DNA of 64,000 nt from Martelella mediterranea (GTDB lineage: Bacteria > Pseudomonadota > Alphaproteobacteria > Rhizobiales > Rhizobiaceae). A program made the position numbers and the translations under genes. Shown one piece after another: positions 16,767 through 25,594 of this stretch (position 1 is its first letter; each line of letters begins with the position of its first letter). The DNA is taken from NCBI RefSeq assembly GCF_021021415.1, contig NZ_JAINWJ010000004.1, positions 186,001-250,000 on the forward strand. The letters run 5' to 3'. The notes under the pieces were generated by a model. It worked only from the letters and a program-made list of their open reading frames with translations. It was not told the DNA's origin and made no database searches.

Positions 16767-18575
16767 CTACGCCATGTCCCTGCCGGTCACCTTCACGGTC
16801 GGGTCGATCTGCCGGCGTTTGGGGCGCATCAGCGGCTCGGGGCTCACCGGATGGGTGTGGAGCATGTCGGCGCCGGCCATGATGCCCTCGACGGCTTGGA
16901 TCTCCAGCCGCTTGGCGTCGCGCTTGCGGATATCGTCGGTGATCGCGATCGCCTCTTCCTCGCTGGTGCCGAGCGCCACCAGCGTCTCGCGGCCGAAGAC
17001 GAGGCCGGATTCCAGCGTTTCGCGCAATTCGTATTCGACGCCCCGCTGCCTGAGCGCCAGCGTGTGGCTCCGGTCATAGGAGCGGGCATAGATGTGGGCG
17101 CGCGGGAAATTCTCCTGCACCACGTCGATCACCCGGTCGGTGATCTCGCGCTTCTGGGTGCAGACCGCGACGATCTTGGCCTTTTCGATGCCCGCCGCGA
17201 TCAGCACGTCCTTGCGGGTGCCGTCGCCGAAATAGATGTGGAAGCCGAAGGCCGAGGCCTGGCGGATGCGATCGGCGGAGAAATCGATGATCGTCACGTC
17301 GCGGCCGCTGGCGAGCAGGATCTGCGCGGCAATCTGGCCGAAGCGCGAGAACCCGATCATCAGCACGTCCGCGCCCGCGCCGTCGAAATCCTCCTCCATC
17401 TCCTCGTGGGTTTCGCGCCGGGCGTAGAGCCGCTCGGCGAGGCGAACGGTCAGCGGGGTCGCCACCATCGAGACCGTCACGATCGCGATCAGCAGCGAGG
17501 CGGTGGCGTTGGAGAAGATGCCGGCGGCAGCCGCCGTCGAAAACATCACGAAGCCGAACTCGCCGCCCTGCGGCAGGAGCGCCGCGATCCGGATCGCGTC
17601 CTCATGCGGCGAGCCGGTCAGGCGACACAGACCGTAGATAACGGCGGCCTTGACGGCGAGCAGCACCGGCACGGCGATGAGGATCAGGCCGATATTCTCG
17701 TAGACCACGGACAATTCGAGCGACAGGCCGACGGCGATGAAGAAGATCGCGAGAAACACGCCGCGAAACGGCTCGATATCGGCCTCAAGCTCATGGCGGT
17801 AGGAGGATTCGGCCAGCATCACGCCGGCGAGGAACGCGCCCATGGCCATCGACAGCCCGACAATCTGCATCATCATCGCCGCGCCGATGACGACGAACAG
17901 CGCGGCCACGATCATCACCTCGCGCGCGCCGGTGGCAGCGATGATCTGGAACACCGGCGTCAGCACATAGCGCCCGGCGGCGATCATCAGCACCACGACA
18001 AGGGCGGCGAGCCCGGCATTCGTCAGCATGTCCGAAGTGCTTGCCTCCTCCACGCCGCCGCCGAGAATGCTGGCGAGCGCCAGAAGCGGCACGATTGCGA
18101 TATCCTGAAACAGCAGCATCGAGAACGAGCGCTGGCCATAGCGGGTGTTGACGTCGCCATTGTCATCGAGGATCTGCATGGCGAAGGCGGTGGATGACAG
18201 CGCCAGGCCGAAGCCGGCGATCACTGCGGCCTGCCAGTTTCCGAGCCCGCCGAACTTGGCGAGCGGCACCAGCACCGCACCGGTGACCAGCACCTGGGCA
18301 AGGCCAAGCCCGAAAATATCCTTGCGCATCGTCCAGAGCCGGGCCGGCTTCAGTTCCAGCCCGATCATGAACAGCAGGAACACGATCCCGAGCTCGGCGA
18401 CGTGCAGCACCTCCTCGCCATTGCTGATTCGCTGCAGCACCGGACCGATCACGATCCCGCCCGCCAGATAGCCGAGAACCGTGCCGAGACCGAGCCGCTT
18501 GAAAAGCGGCGCCGCAATGGTCGCGGCGCCCAGCATCCAGACGGTTTCGGTAAAGAGGCTCTGGGTGGCTGCCAT
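16767..18575 (-). CDS. Kef-type potassium/proton antiporter with RCK (TrkA-N) domain
   Basis: 602-residue CPA2-family protein. The N-terminal part (about 1-385) is a 12- to 13-helix Na+/H+ exchanger domain with GYLAGGIVIGP, FLLFMIGLELKP and ALSSTAFAMQIL. It is followed by a cytosolic RCK/TrkA-N domain starting DVLMIGFSRFGQIAAQILL, a Rossmann fold for nucleotide control. KefB/KefC proteins protect against electrophiles by K+ efflux when glutathione adducts bind. The start at 18575 (MAATQSLF) is preceded by AGGA; an upstream in-frame extension to 18680 is unlikely. It is divergent from pmbA (103 bp). No KefF/KefG partner is adjacent. KefB versus KefC cannot be decided. Confidence 0.88.
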   Translation of the reverse strand: MAATQSLFTETVWMLGAATIAAPLFKRLGLGTVLGYLAGGIVIGPVLQRISNGEEVLHVAELGIVFLLFMIGLELKPARLWTMRKDIFGLGLAQVLVTGAVLVPLAKFGGLGNWQAAVIAGFGLALSSTAFAMQILDDNGDVNTRYGQRSFSMLLFQDIAIVPLLALASILGGGVEEASTSDMLTNAGLAALVVVLMIAAGRYVLTPVFQIIAATGAREVMIVAALFVVIGAAMMMQIVGLSMAMGAFLAGVMLAESSYRHELEADIEPFRGVFLAIFFIAVGLSLELSVVYENIGLILIAVPVLLAVKAAVIYGLCRLTGSPHEDAIRIAALLPQGGEFGFVMFSTAAAAGIFSNATASLLIAIVTVSMVATPLTVRLAERLYARRETHEEMEEDFDGAGADVLMIGFSRFGQIAAQILLASGRDVTIIDFSADRIRQASAFGFHIYFGDGTRKDVLIAAGIEKAKIVAVCTQKREITDRVIDVVQENFPRAHIYARSYDRSHTLALRQRGVEYELRETLESGLVFGRETLVALGTSEEEAIAITDDIRKRDAKRLEIQAVEGIMAGADMLHTHPVSPEPLMRPKRRQIDPTVKVTGRDMA

Positions 18576-18678
18576 AAAAAGGGTCCTGGGCTGCAAGAAA
18601 ACGGAAGCGCCGGGGGAACGGCACTTGATGCGCAATGAAGTGAACAATAAATGAGGGCGCAAGGAAAGGCCAAATGCC

Positions 18679-20025
18679 ATGTCATCATCAAGGGTTCCCG
18701 ATCAATTGATCGACACCGCGTCGAAGATTCTCGACGTCGCGAAGAAGAAGGGCGCCGATGCGGCCGATGTCGTCGTCTCGCAAGGCGCCTCGCACGGCAT
18801 ATCGGTGCGCGACGGAAAACGTGAAAACGCCAAGGCCTCCGAGAACCGCGGCTTTTCGCTGCGCGTGTTTCGCGGGGCGAGGGTCGCCAGCGTTTCCACC
18901 AATGACGACAGCGATATCGACACGCTGGTCGAGCGCGCGCTCGCCATGGCCGCCGTCTCGCCCGAAGATCCCTATGCCAGCCTTGCCGACAGCGCCCGGC
19001 TTGCACGCAAAGCCCCTGACCTCGATCTTTACGACGAGACCGAGGTTTCGCCCGAGGCGCTGGCCGAGCGCGCGCTTGCGGCCGAGGCGGCGGCGCTTCA
19101 GGTCAAGGGCGTCACCAGAAGCTCCGGCGCGGGAGCGTCACGAGGCGAGGTCGGCTTCGTGCTGGTGACTTCCGACGGTTTTTCCGGCGGCTATCGCCGC
19201 TCCTATTCCTCCGTGTCGGTCTCCGTCGTGGCGGGTGAGGGCGCCGGCATGCAGCGCGATCACGATTACGATGCACGCGCCCATGATGGCGATCTCGATC
19301 CGCCGGCAGAGATCGGCCGCAAGGCCGGCGAACGGGCCGCGGCGCGTCTTTCGCCGCGCCAGGTGCCGACGCGGCGCAACGCCGCCGTGATCTTCGAGCC
19401 GCGCCTTGCCGCGAGCATGATCGGCAGTCTCGCCGGCGCGATTTCGGGGTCTTCGGTCGCGCGCAAGACCAGTTTTCTGAGGGACAGGCTCGGCAAGCAG
19501 GTTTTGAAGGCCGGGCTCAACCTGATTGACGATCCGTCGATCCGCCGGGGCGCGGGCTCGCAGCCCTTCGATGGCGAAGGCGTTTTGAGCGAGCGGCTCG
19601 CCATGGTCGAGGACGGCGTGTTGCAGCAATGGTTCCTGTCGACCGCACTCGGCCGGGAACTTGGTTTCGAGACCAATGGCCGCGGCACCCGCTCCGGCAA
19701 TTCGCTTTCGGCCGCGCCGACCAACCTGGTGCTCGAGCCCGGCCCGAAGACGCCCGCGGAACTGATGGCCGAGATCGGAACCGGGCTCTATGTGACCGAA
19801 CTGATCGGCCATGGCGTCAATATGGTGACTGGCGAATATTCGCGCGGGGCGAGCGGGTTCTGGATCGAGAATGGCGAGATCGCCTATCCGGTGTCGCAGA
19901 TGACCATTGCCGGCAATCTGAAGGACATGTTCATGGCGATGACGCCGGCCAGCGATATCGACCGCCGGTTCTCGATCGCCACCCCCAGCATTCTCGTCGA
20001 GGGCGTTACCCTCGCCGGATCGTGA
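18679..20025 (+). CDS. pmbA: Metalloprotease subunit TldE/PmbA
   Basis: 448-residue member of the TldD/PmbA family. TldE/PmbA partners TldD, which supplies the HExxH zinc site; this protein lacks HExxH, as expected for the E subunit. Family features include SHGISVRDGKRENAKASENRGFSLRVF in the N-terminal third and the C-terminal glycine-rich stretch NSLSAAPTNLVLEPG...TGLYVTELIGHGVNMVTGEYSRGASGFWIENG. TldD/E trims unfolded peptides and leader peptides of modified peptides. AAGGAAAGG precedes the ATG. The next gene begins at or next to its stop. tldD is not in the window. Confidence 0.92.
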   Translation: MSSSRVPDQLIDTASKILDVAKKKGADAADVVVSQGASHGISVRDGKRENAKASENRGFSLRVFRGARVASVSTNDDSDIDTLVERALAMAAVSPEDPYASLADSARLARKAPDLDLYDETEVSPEALAERALAAEAAALQVKGVTRSSGAGASRGEVGFVLVTSDGFSGGYRRSYSSVSVSVVAGEGAGMQRDHDYDARAHDGDLDPPAEIGRKAGERAAARLSPRQVPTRRNAAVIFEPRLAASMIGSLAGAISGSSVARKTSFLRDRLGKQVLKAGLNLIDDPSIRRGAGSQPFDGEGVLSERLAMVEDGVLQQWFLSTALGRELGFETNGRGTRSGNSLSAAPTNLVLEPGPKTPAELMAEIGTGLYVTELIGHGVNMVTGEYSRGASGFWIENGEIAYPVSQMTIAGNLKDMFMAMTPASDIDRRFSIATPSILVEGVTLAGS

Positions 20026-20033
20026 GGTCCGCC

Positions 20034-20846
20034 GTGGCCGAATTGCCGGGTGCCGATATCCAGGCCGATCTGGCGTTGATTACCGATGCGGCGCGCGAGG
20101 CGGGTGCGGTCGCGCTCTCCCATTTCGGCCAGAACCCCGAGGTCTGGTGGAAGAATTCCGGCCAGTCGCCGGTCAGCGCCGCCGATTTCGCCGCCAATGA
20201 ATGCCTGGAGGATCTGCTGCTGAGGGCGCGGCCGGATTATGGCTGGCTTTCGGAGGAAAGCGGCGACGACTTCACCCGGCTGGAAGCCGATGCCACCTTC
20301 GTGGTCGACCCGATCGACGGCACGCGCGGTTTTCTCAAGGGCAAGAAGAACTGGATGGTCAGCGTGGCGGTGGTGCGCGGTGGCCGCCCGGTGGCCGGCG
20401 TCCTCGTCGCACCGGCGCTTGACGAGGTGTTTACCGCCGCCCTCGGCGGTCCGGCGCTGAAAAACGGCCTTCCGATTGCCGCCTCAACGCAGCGGGGCGA
20501 GAGCGGAAATCTGGAGCTCTGCCTGCCGGCGATGATGCTCGACGGCTTCAGCCCGCCCTTTCGCGCGCGGGTCAACAAGGCCGCGCATATTCCTTCGCTC
20601 GCCTACCGGCTGGCCTCGGTGGCCGATGGCCGTCTTGATGCCACACTTGTAAGGCCTAACTCCCACGACTGGGACCTGGCCGCCGCCGATATCATCCTTG
20701 CCGCAGCCGGCGCTTCGCTGGTGGATGACGCGGGGCGGCCGTTGACCTATAATCGCCGCACGCTGCGCCACGGGACGCTTTTTGCGGGCAATCCGGCACT
20801 GGTCGGCACGCTGATGCGCGAATTCGCGCCGCCGCCCGTCATGTGA
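20034..20846 (+). CDS. Inositol-monophosphatase-family phosphatase, CysQ-like (3'(2'),5'-bisphosphate nucleotidase)
   Basis: 270-residue metal-dependent phosphatase. Motifs: metal-binding EE (WLSEESGDD, about 74-75), DPIDGTRGF (92-100), and the C-terminal WDLAAADIILAAAG motif. Closest known type is CysQ, hydrolysing 3'-phosphoadenosine 5'-phosphate; inositol monophosphatase activity cannot be excluded. The start is GTG at 20034 because GAGG (20024-20027) is six bases upstream; a GTG at 20022 overlapping the pmbA stop is an alternative. It forms with DUF4170, waaA and lpxK a gene order I recognise from Rhizobiaceae genomes. Confidence 0.88.
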   Translation: MAELPGADIQADLALITDAAREAGAVALSHFGQNPEVWWKNSGQSPVSAADFAANECLEDLLLRARPDYGWLSEESGDDFTRLEADATFVVDPIDGTRGFLKGKKNWMVSVAVVRGGRPVAGVLVAPALDEVFTAALGGPALKNGLPIAASTQRGESGNLELCLPAMMLDGFSPPFRARVNKAAHIPSLAYRLASVADGRLDATLVRPNSHDWDLAAADIILAAAGASLVDDAGRPLTYNRRTLRHGTLFAGNPALVGTLMREFAPPPVM

Positions 20847-20919
20847 CCCGTCACTTGACAAAAACGGCCAAACCCGAGACACGCTATGGCGGGAGGCAAT
20901 GAGCAAAGAGAGATATGAA

Positions 20920-21153
20920 ATGGCTGATACGGTTGAAAACAAGCAACTCCTGCATCTGGTCTTCGGCGGCGAGCTCGAAAGCCTGAAGGGCGTCAAGTTC
21001 ACCGATCTGGACGCGCTTGATATCGTCGGTATCTACCCCAATTACGCCAGCGCCCATGCAGCCTGGAAGTCCAAGGCGCAGCAGACCGTCGACAATGCTC
21101 ATATGCGCTACTTCATCGTCCATCTGCACCGGCTTCTCGACCCGGATTCGTGA
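20920..21153 (+). CDS. DUF4170 family protein
   Basis: 77-residue protein of unknown function (DUF4170), rich in conserved aromatic and aliphatic positions: ENKQLLHLVFGGELESL, ALDIVGIYPNYASAHAAWK, and MRYFIVHLHRLLDPD. There is no signal peptide or membrane span. In Rhizobiales it regularly sits between a CysQ-like phosphatase and waaA, as here, suggesting a link to Kdo/lipid A synthesis, but no activity is established. The start at 20920 matches the usual N-terminus of the family as I recall it. ATG 20899 has GGGAGG only two bases upstream and would add seven residues. The gap to the phosphatase is 73 bp. Confidence 0.85.
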   Translation: MADTVENKQLLHLVFGGELESLKGVKFTDLDALDIVGIYPNYASAHAAWKSKAQQTVDNAHMRYFIVHLHRLLDPDS

Positions 21154-21466
21154 GTATTGCGTTTTCATGGCTCCGGACGCAGTATAGGCGACTGCTTTAG
21201 CCTCCAGAGTGCTTTCGCCAGACGGCGCTCCTGCAACTGCTTTGTGGCGTGAAATTAAGCAGTTGCTTTAAAATAAAGCAGATGAAGTCTTTATAAGAAG
21301 AAAAAAAGAACTTCGTTCCGGGTCAGCCTGAAGACGTTTGATAGAATATTTAGGATGTGGTTCTTCCTGTTCCTAAATGTTATTTTCTGAAGTAGGATGA
21401 TTCGCGCAATGGTGGTGGGTGCGGCCGCTGATCCGATGCACGAGAACGGGGTAAACGGACAAGGGA
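21154..21466 (+). other. AT-rich 313-bp leader of waaA with two inverted repeats
   Basis: No gene supported. Clearly lower in GC than its surroundings. It contains a perfect 10-bp inverted repeat GCAACTGCTT / AAGCAGTTGC (21233-21242, 21257-21266, loop 14) followed by TTTAAAATAAAGCAG. A second perfect 8-bp repeat ATTTAGGA / TCCTAAAT lies at 21348-21355 and 21371-21378. The first could be a weak terminator of the upstream genes; both lie in what would be the 5' leader of waaA. Confidence 0.6.
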
Positions 21467-22858
21467 ATGGTATCACGCATTTCTATTTGGTTGGCCCGCA
21501 ACACGTACCGACTCGGCGGGATTCTCGGCTATCCGCTGTTACGGCCGATCCTCTATCATCGCGTCCGGCGCGGCAAGGAGGACAGGGCGCGCCTGGGGGA
21601 GCGCCTCGGCCGCGCCAACCGGGAGAGACCGGAAGGCCCGCTCGTCTGGATACACGCAGCAAGCGTGGGCGAAACGCTCGCCGTCACCTCGGTCGTCCAG
21701 AATATCCATGAATTCGGCATCTCGGTTCTGCTGACAACCGGCACGGTGACATCCGCGCGCCTGGCGGCGGAGCGCTTCGGCGATACGGTCATCCATCAAT
21801 ACGTGCCGCTGGATGCCCTGCCAGCGGTAACACGGTTTCTCGATCATTGGCGTCCGGACCTTGCCATCAATGTTGAAACCGAAGTCTGGCCGGTCACGAT
21901 CGCGGAGCTCGCCAAGCGCAAGATCGCCCAGGTTGTGGTCAATGGCCGGATTTCCGATCGTTCTTTCGACCGCTGGATGCAGCGCCGCGAACTCGCCCGC
22001 ACGATGTTCTCGCGATTTTCGCTGGTCATGGCGCAGACCGAGCTTGATGCCGAGCGCTTTGCCGATCTCGGGGCGCTGCATGTCTCCGTCACCGGCAATC
22101 TCAAGGTCGACCGCAGCGCGCCGCCCGCCGATGATGAGGCCTTGCAGGCGATGAAGAGCGCGATCGGCGCGCGCCCGGTGTGGGCGGCGATCTCGACCTT
22201 CGACGGCGAGGAGAAAAATGCCGCCGACGTGCATGCCGCGCTCAAGGAAACCCATCCCGACCTTCTGACCGTCATCGTTCCTCGCCATCCCGATCGCGGC
22301 GATGCGCTTGCCGCCCAGTTTTCGGCTGAGGGGCTTTCGGTCAAGCGTCGTTCGCTCGGCGAAAGCCCCGACGCGGAGACCGATATCTATCTCGGCGACA
22401 CGATCGGGGATATGGGGTTGTATCTCCGCCTCACCGATATCGCCTTCGTCGGCCGCTCGATGACGGCGCGCGGCGGGCAGAACCCGCTGGAGCCAGCCAT
22501 GCTCGGAACCGCGATCCTGACGGGCCAGCATGTCGACAATTTCCGCGATACCTATCGTCAGTTGCGCCAGCGCGGCGCGGTGCGCACCGTCGACAGTACG
22601 GAAGCGCTGCTGCAATCCGTCGATCTGCTGCTGCGGAACGAGGCCGCGCGCGAGCACATGATCGCCGCCGGCTATGCCGGGGTGCGCGACATGCGCGGTG
22701 CGCTGATCCGCACCATGAAGGGGCTGGAGCGCTATCTTGCGCCGCTCATTCTCGAGGCCCGTTTCTCCGCGCGTCCCAAGGCCGTGCCCGAGAAAAAGCG
22801 CGTGCCGATCGTTCCGGAGCGGATGCCCGAGCAGAATTTGCGCAAGGCGCTGCAGTAA
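21467..22858 (+). CDS. waaA: 3-Deoxy-D-manno-octulosonic acid (Kdo) transferase
   Basis: 463-residue GT30 glycosyltransferase anchored to the inner membrane that adds Kdo from CMP-Kdo to the lipid A precursor. N-terminal membrane anchor (ISIWLARNTYRLGGILGYPLLRPILY), then the acceptor domain with PLVWIHAASVGET (catalytic Glu about residue 69), and the CMP-Kdo-binding half with VPRHPDRGD, DTIGDMGLYLRLTDIAFVG and GGQNPLEPAMLG. The C-terminus has a basic tail (about 425-463) longer than in E. coli WaaA. AAGGG sits close to the ATG. lpxK follows after 169 bp. Confidence 0.95.
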   Translation: MVSRISIWLARNTYRLGGILGYPLLRPILYHRVRRGKEDRARLGERLGRANRERPEGPLVWIHAASVGETLAVTSVVQNIHEFGISVLLTTGTVTSARLAAERFGDTVIHQYVPLDALPAVTRFLDHWRPDLAINVETEVWPVTIAELAKRKIAQVVVNGRISDRSFDRWMQRRELARTMFSRFSLVMAQTELDAERFADLGALHVSVTGNLKVDRSAPPADDEALQAMKSAIGARPVWAAISTFDGEEKNAADVHAALKETHPDLLTVIVPRHPDRGDALAAQFSAEGLSVKRRSLGESPDAETDIYLGDTIGDMGLYLRLTDIAFVGRSMTARGGQNPLEPAMLGTAILTGQHVDNFRDTYRQLRQRGAVRTVDSTEALLQSVDLLLRNEAAREHMIAAGYAGVRDMRGALIRTMKGLERYLAPLILEARFSARPKAVPEKKRVPIVPERMPEQNLRKALQ

Positions 22859-23027
22859 CGGTTTTTCGCACCGGCGCGGGCGCGGCCTTGCGGTGTGTGG
22901 CTCACTCTTCGTGAAGCGGAGCGGTACTTCACGGGCGTGTCCGTCTGGTCTATCTGTTGGTTGAACCGTAATGCGATTACCTGACAGAGCGCATTGCTTC
23001 GGGGTCTGACAGAGAGTTGTGCCCGAT

Positions 23028-24068
23028 ATGAAGAAAACAACACGGGCCTTCTGGTGGAAGCGCGGCCATCCCTTTAGCCTGCTTCTTCTTCCCGTCTCCT
23101 GGATTTACGCCGCCGTCGCCGGCCGCCGGATGAGGCGGGCAGCCGGCGCTCGCGCCGGCGTGCCGGTTCTGTGTGTCGGCAACTTCACTGTCGGCGGTAC
23201 GGGCAAGACCCCGGTGGCCGAAGCGCTGGCGCGCGCGGCGCGCGAAGCTGGCAAACGGCCCGGCTTCCTGTTGCGCGGCTATGGCGGCAAGGTTGAAGGC
23301 GCGGTTCTGGTCGATCCGGAGCGCCACAGCTTTCGCGATGTCGGCGACGAGGCGCTGATGCTGTCGCGGCTGGCGCCGGTCGCGGTCTCGCCCGCGCGGG
23401 CGGATGCTGCAGCGCTTCTGGAACAGGCGGGCGTCGATTTCATCATCATGGATGACGGGTTGCAGAGCGGGCGGCTGAAGCCGGATTTCGCCGTGGCCGT
23501 GGTCGATGCCAAGCGCGGCTTCGGCAATGGGCGCTGCCTGCCGGCCGGTCCGCTGCGCGCGCCGCTTAAGGTGCAGTTTCCGAAGGTGGATGCCGTGCTG
23601 CTGAACGGCGCCGGCGGCGCGGAGGAACAGGTGCGCCAATTTGCCCGCAGCGCCCGTCGCCCGGTCGAAGTTCTGCATCAGCAGCCGACGTCGGACAGCG
23701 GAGAATTTGCCGGTGAGGAGGTGCTCGCCTATGCCGGCATCGGCGATCCGGAGAAGTTTTTCGCAACGCTGGAAGGGCTTGGCGCGCGGGTGCGTCGGGC
23801 CGTCGCTCTGGCCGATCATCAGCCGATATCCGAGGCCTTGGCCCGCTCTCTGCTGGCCGATGTCGGGGCTTGGCTGCCGGTCACGACCGCAAAGGACATG
23901 GCCCGGCTTCAGGGCGGCGGCGGGCCGGCGATATCGGCGTTGCGTGAGAAGAGCCGTGTGGTGGAGATTTCCGCCGTTTTCGACAACCCGGCCATGCCTG
24001 CCGGCATGATCATCGCCACGCTGGACGCCTTCCGCCGCCGCGTTGAAGCGGACCGACAAAGGCGGTGA
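23028..24068 (+). CDS. lpxK: Tetraacyldisaccharide 4'-kinase
   Basis: 346-residue inner-membrane-associated kinase phosphorylating the 4' position of the lipid A disaccharide. N-terminal amphipathic or membrane helix (HPFSLLLLPVSWIYAAVAG), Walker A VGNFTVGGTGKTP (about 50-62), FLLRGYGG, and the conserved IMDDGLQSGRLKPD. Length is normal. Start at ATG 23028; a GTG at 23019 is an alternative, and neither has a strong ribosome-binding site. In the 169-bp gap from waaA there is a short inverted repeat CGTGAAG...CTTCACG. Confidence 0.94.
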   Translation: MKKTTRAFWWKRGHPFSLLLLPVSWIYAAVAGRRMRRAAGARAGVPVLCVGNFTVGGTGKTPVAEALARAAREAGKRPGFLLRGYGGKVEGAVLVDPERHSFRDVGDEALMLSRLAPVAVSPARADAAALLEQAGVDFIIMDDGLQSGRLKPDFAVAVVDAKRGFGNGRCLPAGPLRAPLKVQFPKVDAVLLNGAGGAEEQVRQFARSARRPVEVLHQQPTSDSGEFAGEEVLAYAGIGDPEKFFATLEGLGARVRRAVALADHQPISEALARSLLADVGAWLPVTTAKDMARLQGGGGPAISALREKSRVVEISAVFDNPAMPAGMIIATLDAFRRRVEADRQRR

Positions 24069-24167
24069 GCCGCTCTGTCAGCAACCGGTAAATTAATTTT
24101 GATGGGCAATCGGCTCAGTTTGTCTTATCCTTGGGTCTTAACCGCAATCACATGCCGGTTGGAGAAG

Positions 24168-24674
24168 ATGAGGATACTATCCAGCGACGTGCGGCCAGCA
24201 GAGGCGGCCGACGCCGAGAAAATCGCAAGGGTGCACTGGCTGGCATGGCAGCAGGTCTATGCCGGCATCCTTCCTCACCGCGCGCTTCAGGACATGATTT
24301 CGGGCCGCAACATCGCCTGGTGGAAGAACGCCATCGCCAGCGAGGAGACGCTGCTGGTGCTGGAGGTGCAGGGCCAGCCGGTCGGCTATGCCAGCGTCGG
24401 CCTCAACCGCGTGAAGGCGCTGCCGCAGGAAGGCGAGATCTACGAGATCTATCTTCTGCCGGAATATCAGGGCCTTGGCTTTGGCCGGGTGCTGTTTGCC
24501 GAGGCGCGCCGGCTGCTCGCCTCGCTTGGCTGCAAGGGCACGATCTGCTGGTGTTTCGAGGCGCTCGATCACGCCGGTATCTTCTTCACTGCGCTCGGCG
24601 GCAAGCCCTTCGCCTTCGCCGAGGAGGAGCATGGCGGCAAGGTGCTCGGCAAGGTTTCCTATATCTGGGAATAG
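24168..24674 (+). CDS. GNAT-family N-acetyltransferase
   Basis: 168-residue acetyltransferase-fold protein. The acetyl-CoA motif is in EIYEIYLLPEYQGLGFGRVLFAEARRLLASLG (Q/GxxGxG/A-like QGLGFG, about residues 101-106). N-terminal VRPAEAADAEKIARVH is the usual beta-1/alpha-1 of GNATs. Substrate unknown; RimI-like and small-molecule acetyltransferases share this pattern. ATG 24168 follows GGAGAAG closely. A longer frame to 24099 lacks a ribosome-binding site. It lies between lpxK (99 bp) and ppa (112 bp) on the same strand. Confidence 0.82.
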   Translation: MRILSSDVRPAEAADAEKIARVHWLAWQQVYAGILPHRALQDMISGRNIAWWKNAIASEETLLVLEVQGQPVGYASVGLNRVKALPQEGEIYEIYLLPEYQGLGFGRVLFAEARRLLASLGCKGTICWCFEALDHAGIFFTALGGKPFAFAEEEHGGKVLGKVSYIWE

Positions 24675-24722
24675 TCATTCTTGCGCGGTCGCATCCCGAT
24701 TGCCGCAACTCTTTCCGCGCGG

Positions 24723-24751
24723 TTGCTTTGTCGGGGCATTTTGGCTATCCA
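24723..24751 (+). promoter_or_regulatory. Candidate promoter of ppa
   Basis: TTGCTT (24723-24728), 17-bp spacer, TATCCA (24746-24751), 35 bp before the ppa ATG. The match is moderate and no operator-like symmetry is seen. Confidence 0.35.
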
Positions 24752-24786
24752 AGGCGGCGAATTCTTCCCCTTTTCTGGAGACCTAG

Positions 24787-25323
24787 ATGCGTATTGAAGC
24801 GATTGCGATCGGCAAGAACCCGCCCGATGATATCAATGTTATTGTCGAAGTTCCGCTCGGCGGCCAGCCGATCAAATACGAGATGGACAAGGACGCCGGC
24901 GTTCTGGTCGTCGACCGCTTCCTCTACACGCCGATGATGTATCCCGGCAATTACGGCTTCGTGCCGCATACGCTCTCCGACGATGGCGATCCGATCGACG
25001 TGCTGATCTGCAATCACCGTCCGCTGATGCCGGGCTGTGTCATCAATGTCCGTCCGATCGGCGTGATGATGATGGAAGACAATTCCGGCAAGGACGAAAA
25101 GATCATCGCCGTCCCCTCGCGCGAGCTCAGCGCCCGGTTCGACAAGGTCGAGAATTTCACCGACATTCCGGAAATCCAGCTCAAGCAGATCGAGCACTTC
25201 TTCGAGCACTACAAGGATCTGGAACCGGGCAAATGGGTCAAGATCTTCGGCTGGCACGATGCTACCGAAGCCAAGAAGCTGATCGTCGAGGCGATCGAGC
25301 GCGCGAAGTCGAAGAAGGACTGA
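24787..25323 (+). CDS. ppa: Inorganic pyrophosphatase (family I)
   Basis: 178-residue cytoplasmic enzyme hydrolysing pyrophosphate to two phosphates, driving biosynthetic reactions. The signature DGDPIDVL (Asp66, Asp68, Asp71) provides Mg2+ ligands; [11 protein letters not shown] and the later D/K/E positions of the family are present. Length is typical of bacterial soluble hexameric enzymes. A CTGGAG ribosome-binding site is 6-8 bases before the ATG. It ends before a palindromic repeat region and a terminator at 25552-25584. Confidence 0.97.
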   Translation: MRIEAIAIGKNPPDDINVIVEVPLGGQPIKYEMDKDAGVLVVDRFLYTPMMYPGNYGFVPHTLSDDGDPIDVLICNHRPLMPGCVINVRPIGVMMMEDNSGKDEKIIAVPSRELSARFDKVENFTDIPEIQLKQIEHFFEHYKDLEPGKWVKIFGWHDATEAKKLIVEAIERAKSKKD

Positions 25324-25390
25324 GTGAAGGCCGGGCGGATGCTTATGCCTCTGCGATCACGCCGTGGTTACGGAGTCTGTGATCCTCGCT

Positions 25391-25518
25391 GACCCCACCT
25401 AAAGGGGTCATGCTCGGGCTTGACCCGAGCATCCATACTGCGCAGGCACCTGATCGGAATGGTATTTTTGAGGCTGTGCGGTTCTGCCTGGATCCTCGGG
25501 TCAAGCCCGAGGATGACG
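25391..25518. repeat. Palindromic intergenic repeat (two mirrored hairpins)
   Basis: Left hairpin TGCTCGGG-CTTGA-CCCGAGCA (25411-25431) and right hairpin ATCCTCGGG-TCAAG-CCCGAGGAT (25492-25514) are reverse complements of each other apart from the flanking base. The unit is therefore an inverted repeat of hairpins about 120 bp across, with GTCAT/ATGAC at the ends. An additional GACCCC...GGGGTC stem precedes it. This hairpin type is a common short repeat of alphaproteobacterial intergenic DNA. Confidence 0.7.
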
Positions 25519-25551
25519 CAGCATAGGCAGATCGGTTTGTTATCAAACTGT

Positions 25552-25584
25552 GGCGGAGGCTGATGCCTCCGCCTTCTTTTGTTT
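25552..25584 (+). terminator. Rho-independent terminator between ppa and hss
   Basis: GGCGGAGGC-TGAT-GCCTCCGCC (25552-25573) followed by TTCTTTTGTTT on the plus strand. On the minus strand the hairpin is not followed by a T-run, so it best serves transcripts arriving from ppa, though it may weakly stop the convergent hss message. Confidence 0.75.
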
Positions 25585-25594
25585 CACGCCTGGA

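Noticed and set aside
21397-21711. 104-codon frame starting upstream of waaA and overlapping its 5' end
   Set aside because: It overlaps the well-supported waaA start in another frame and becomes arginine-rich once inside waaA.
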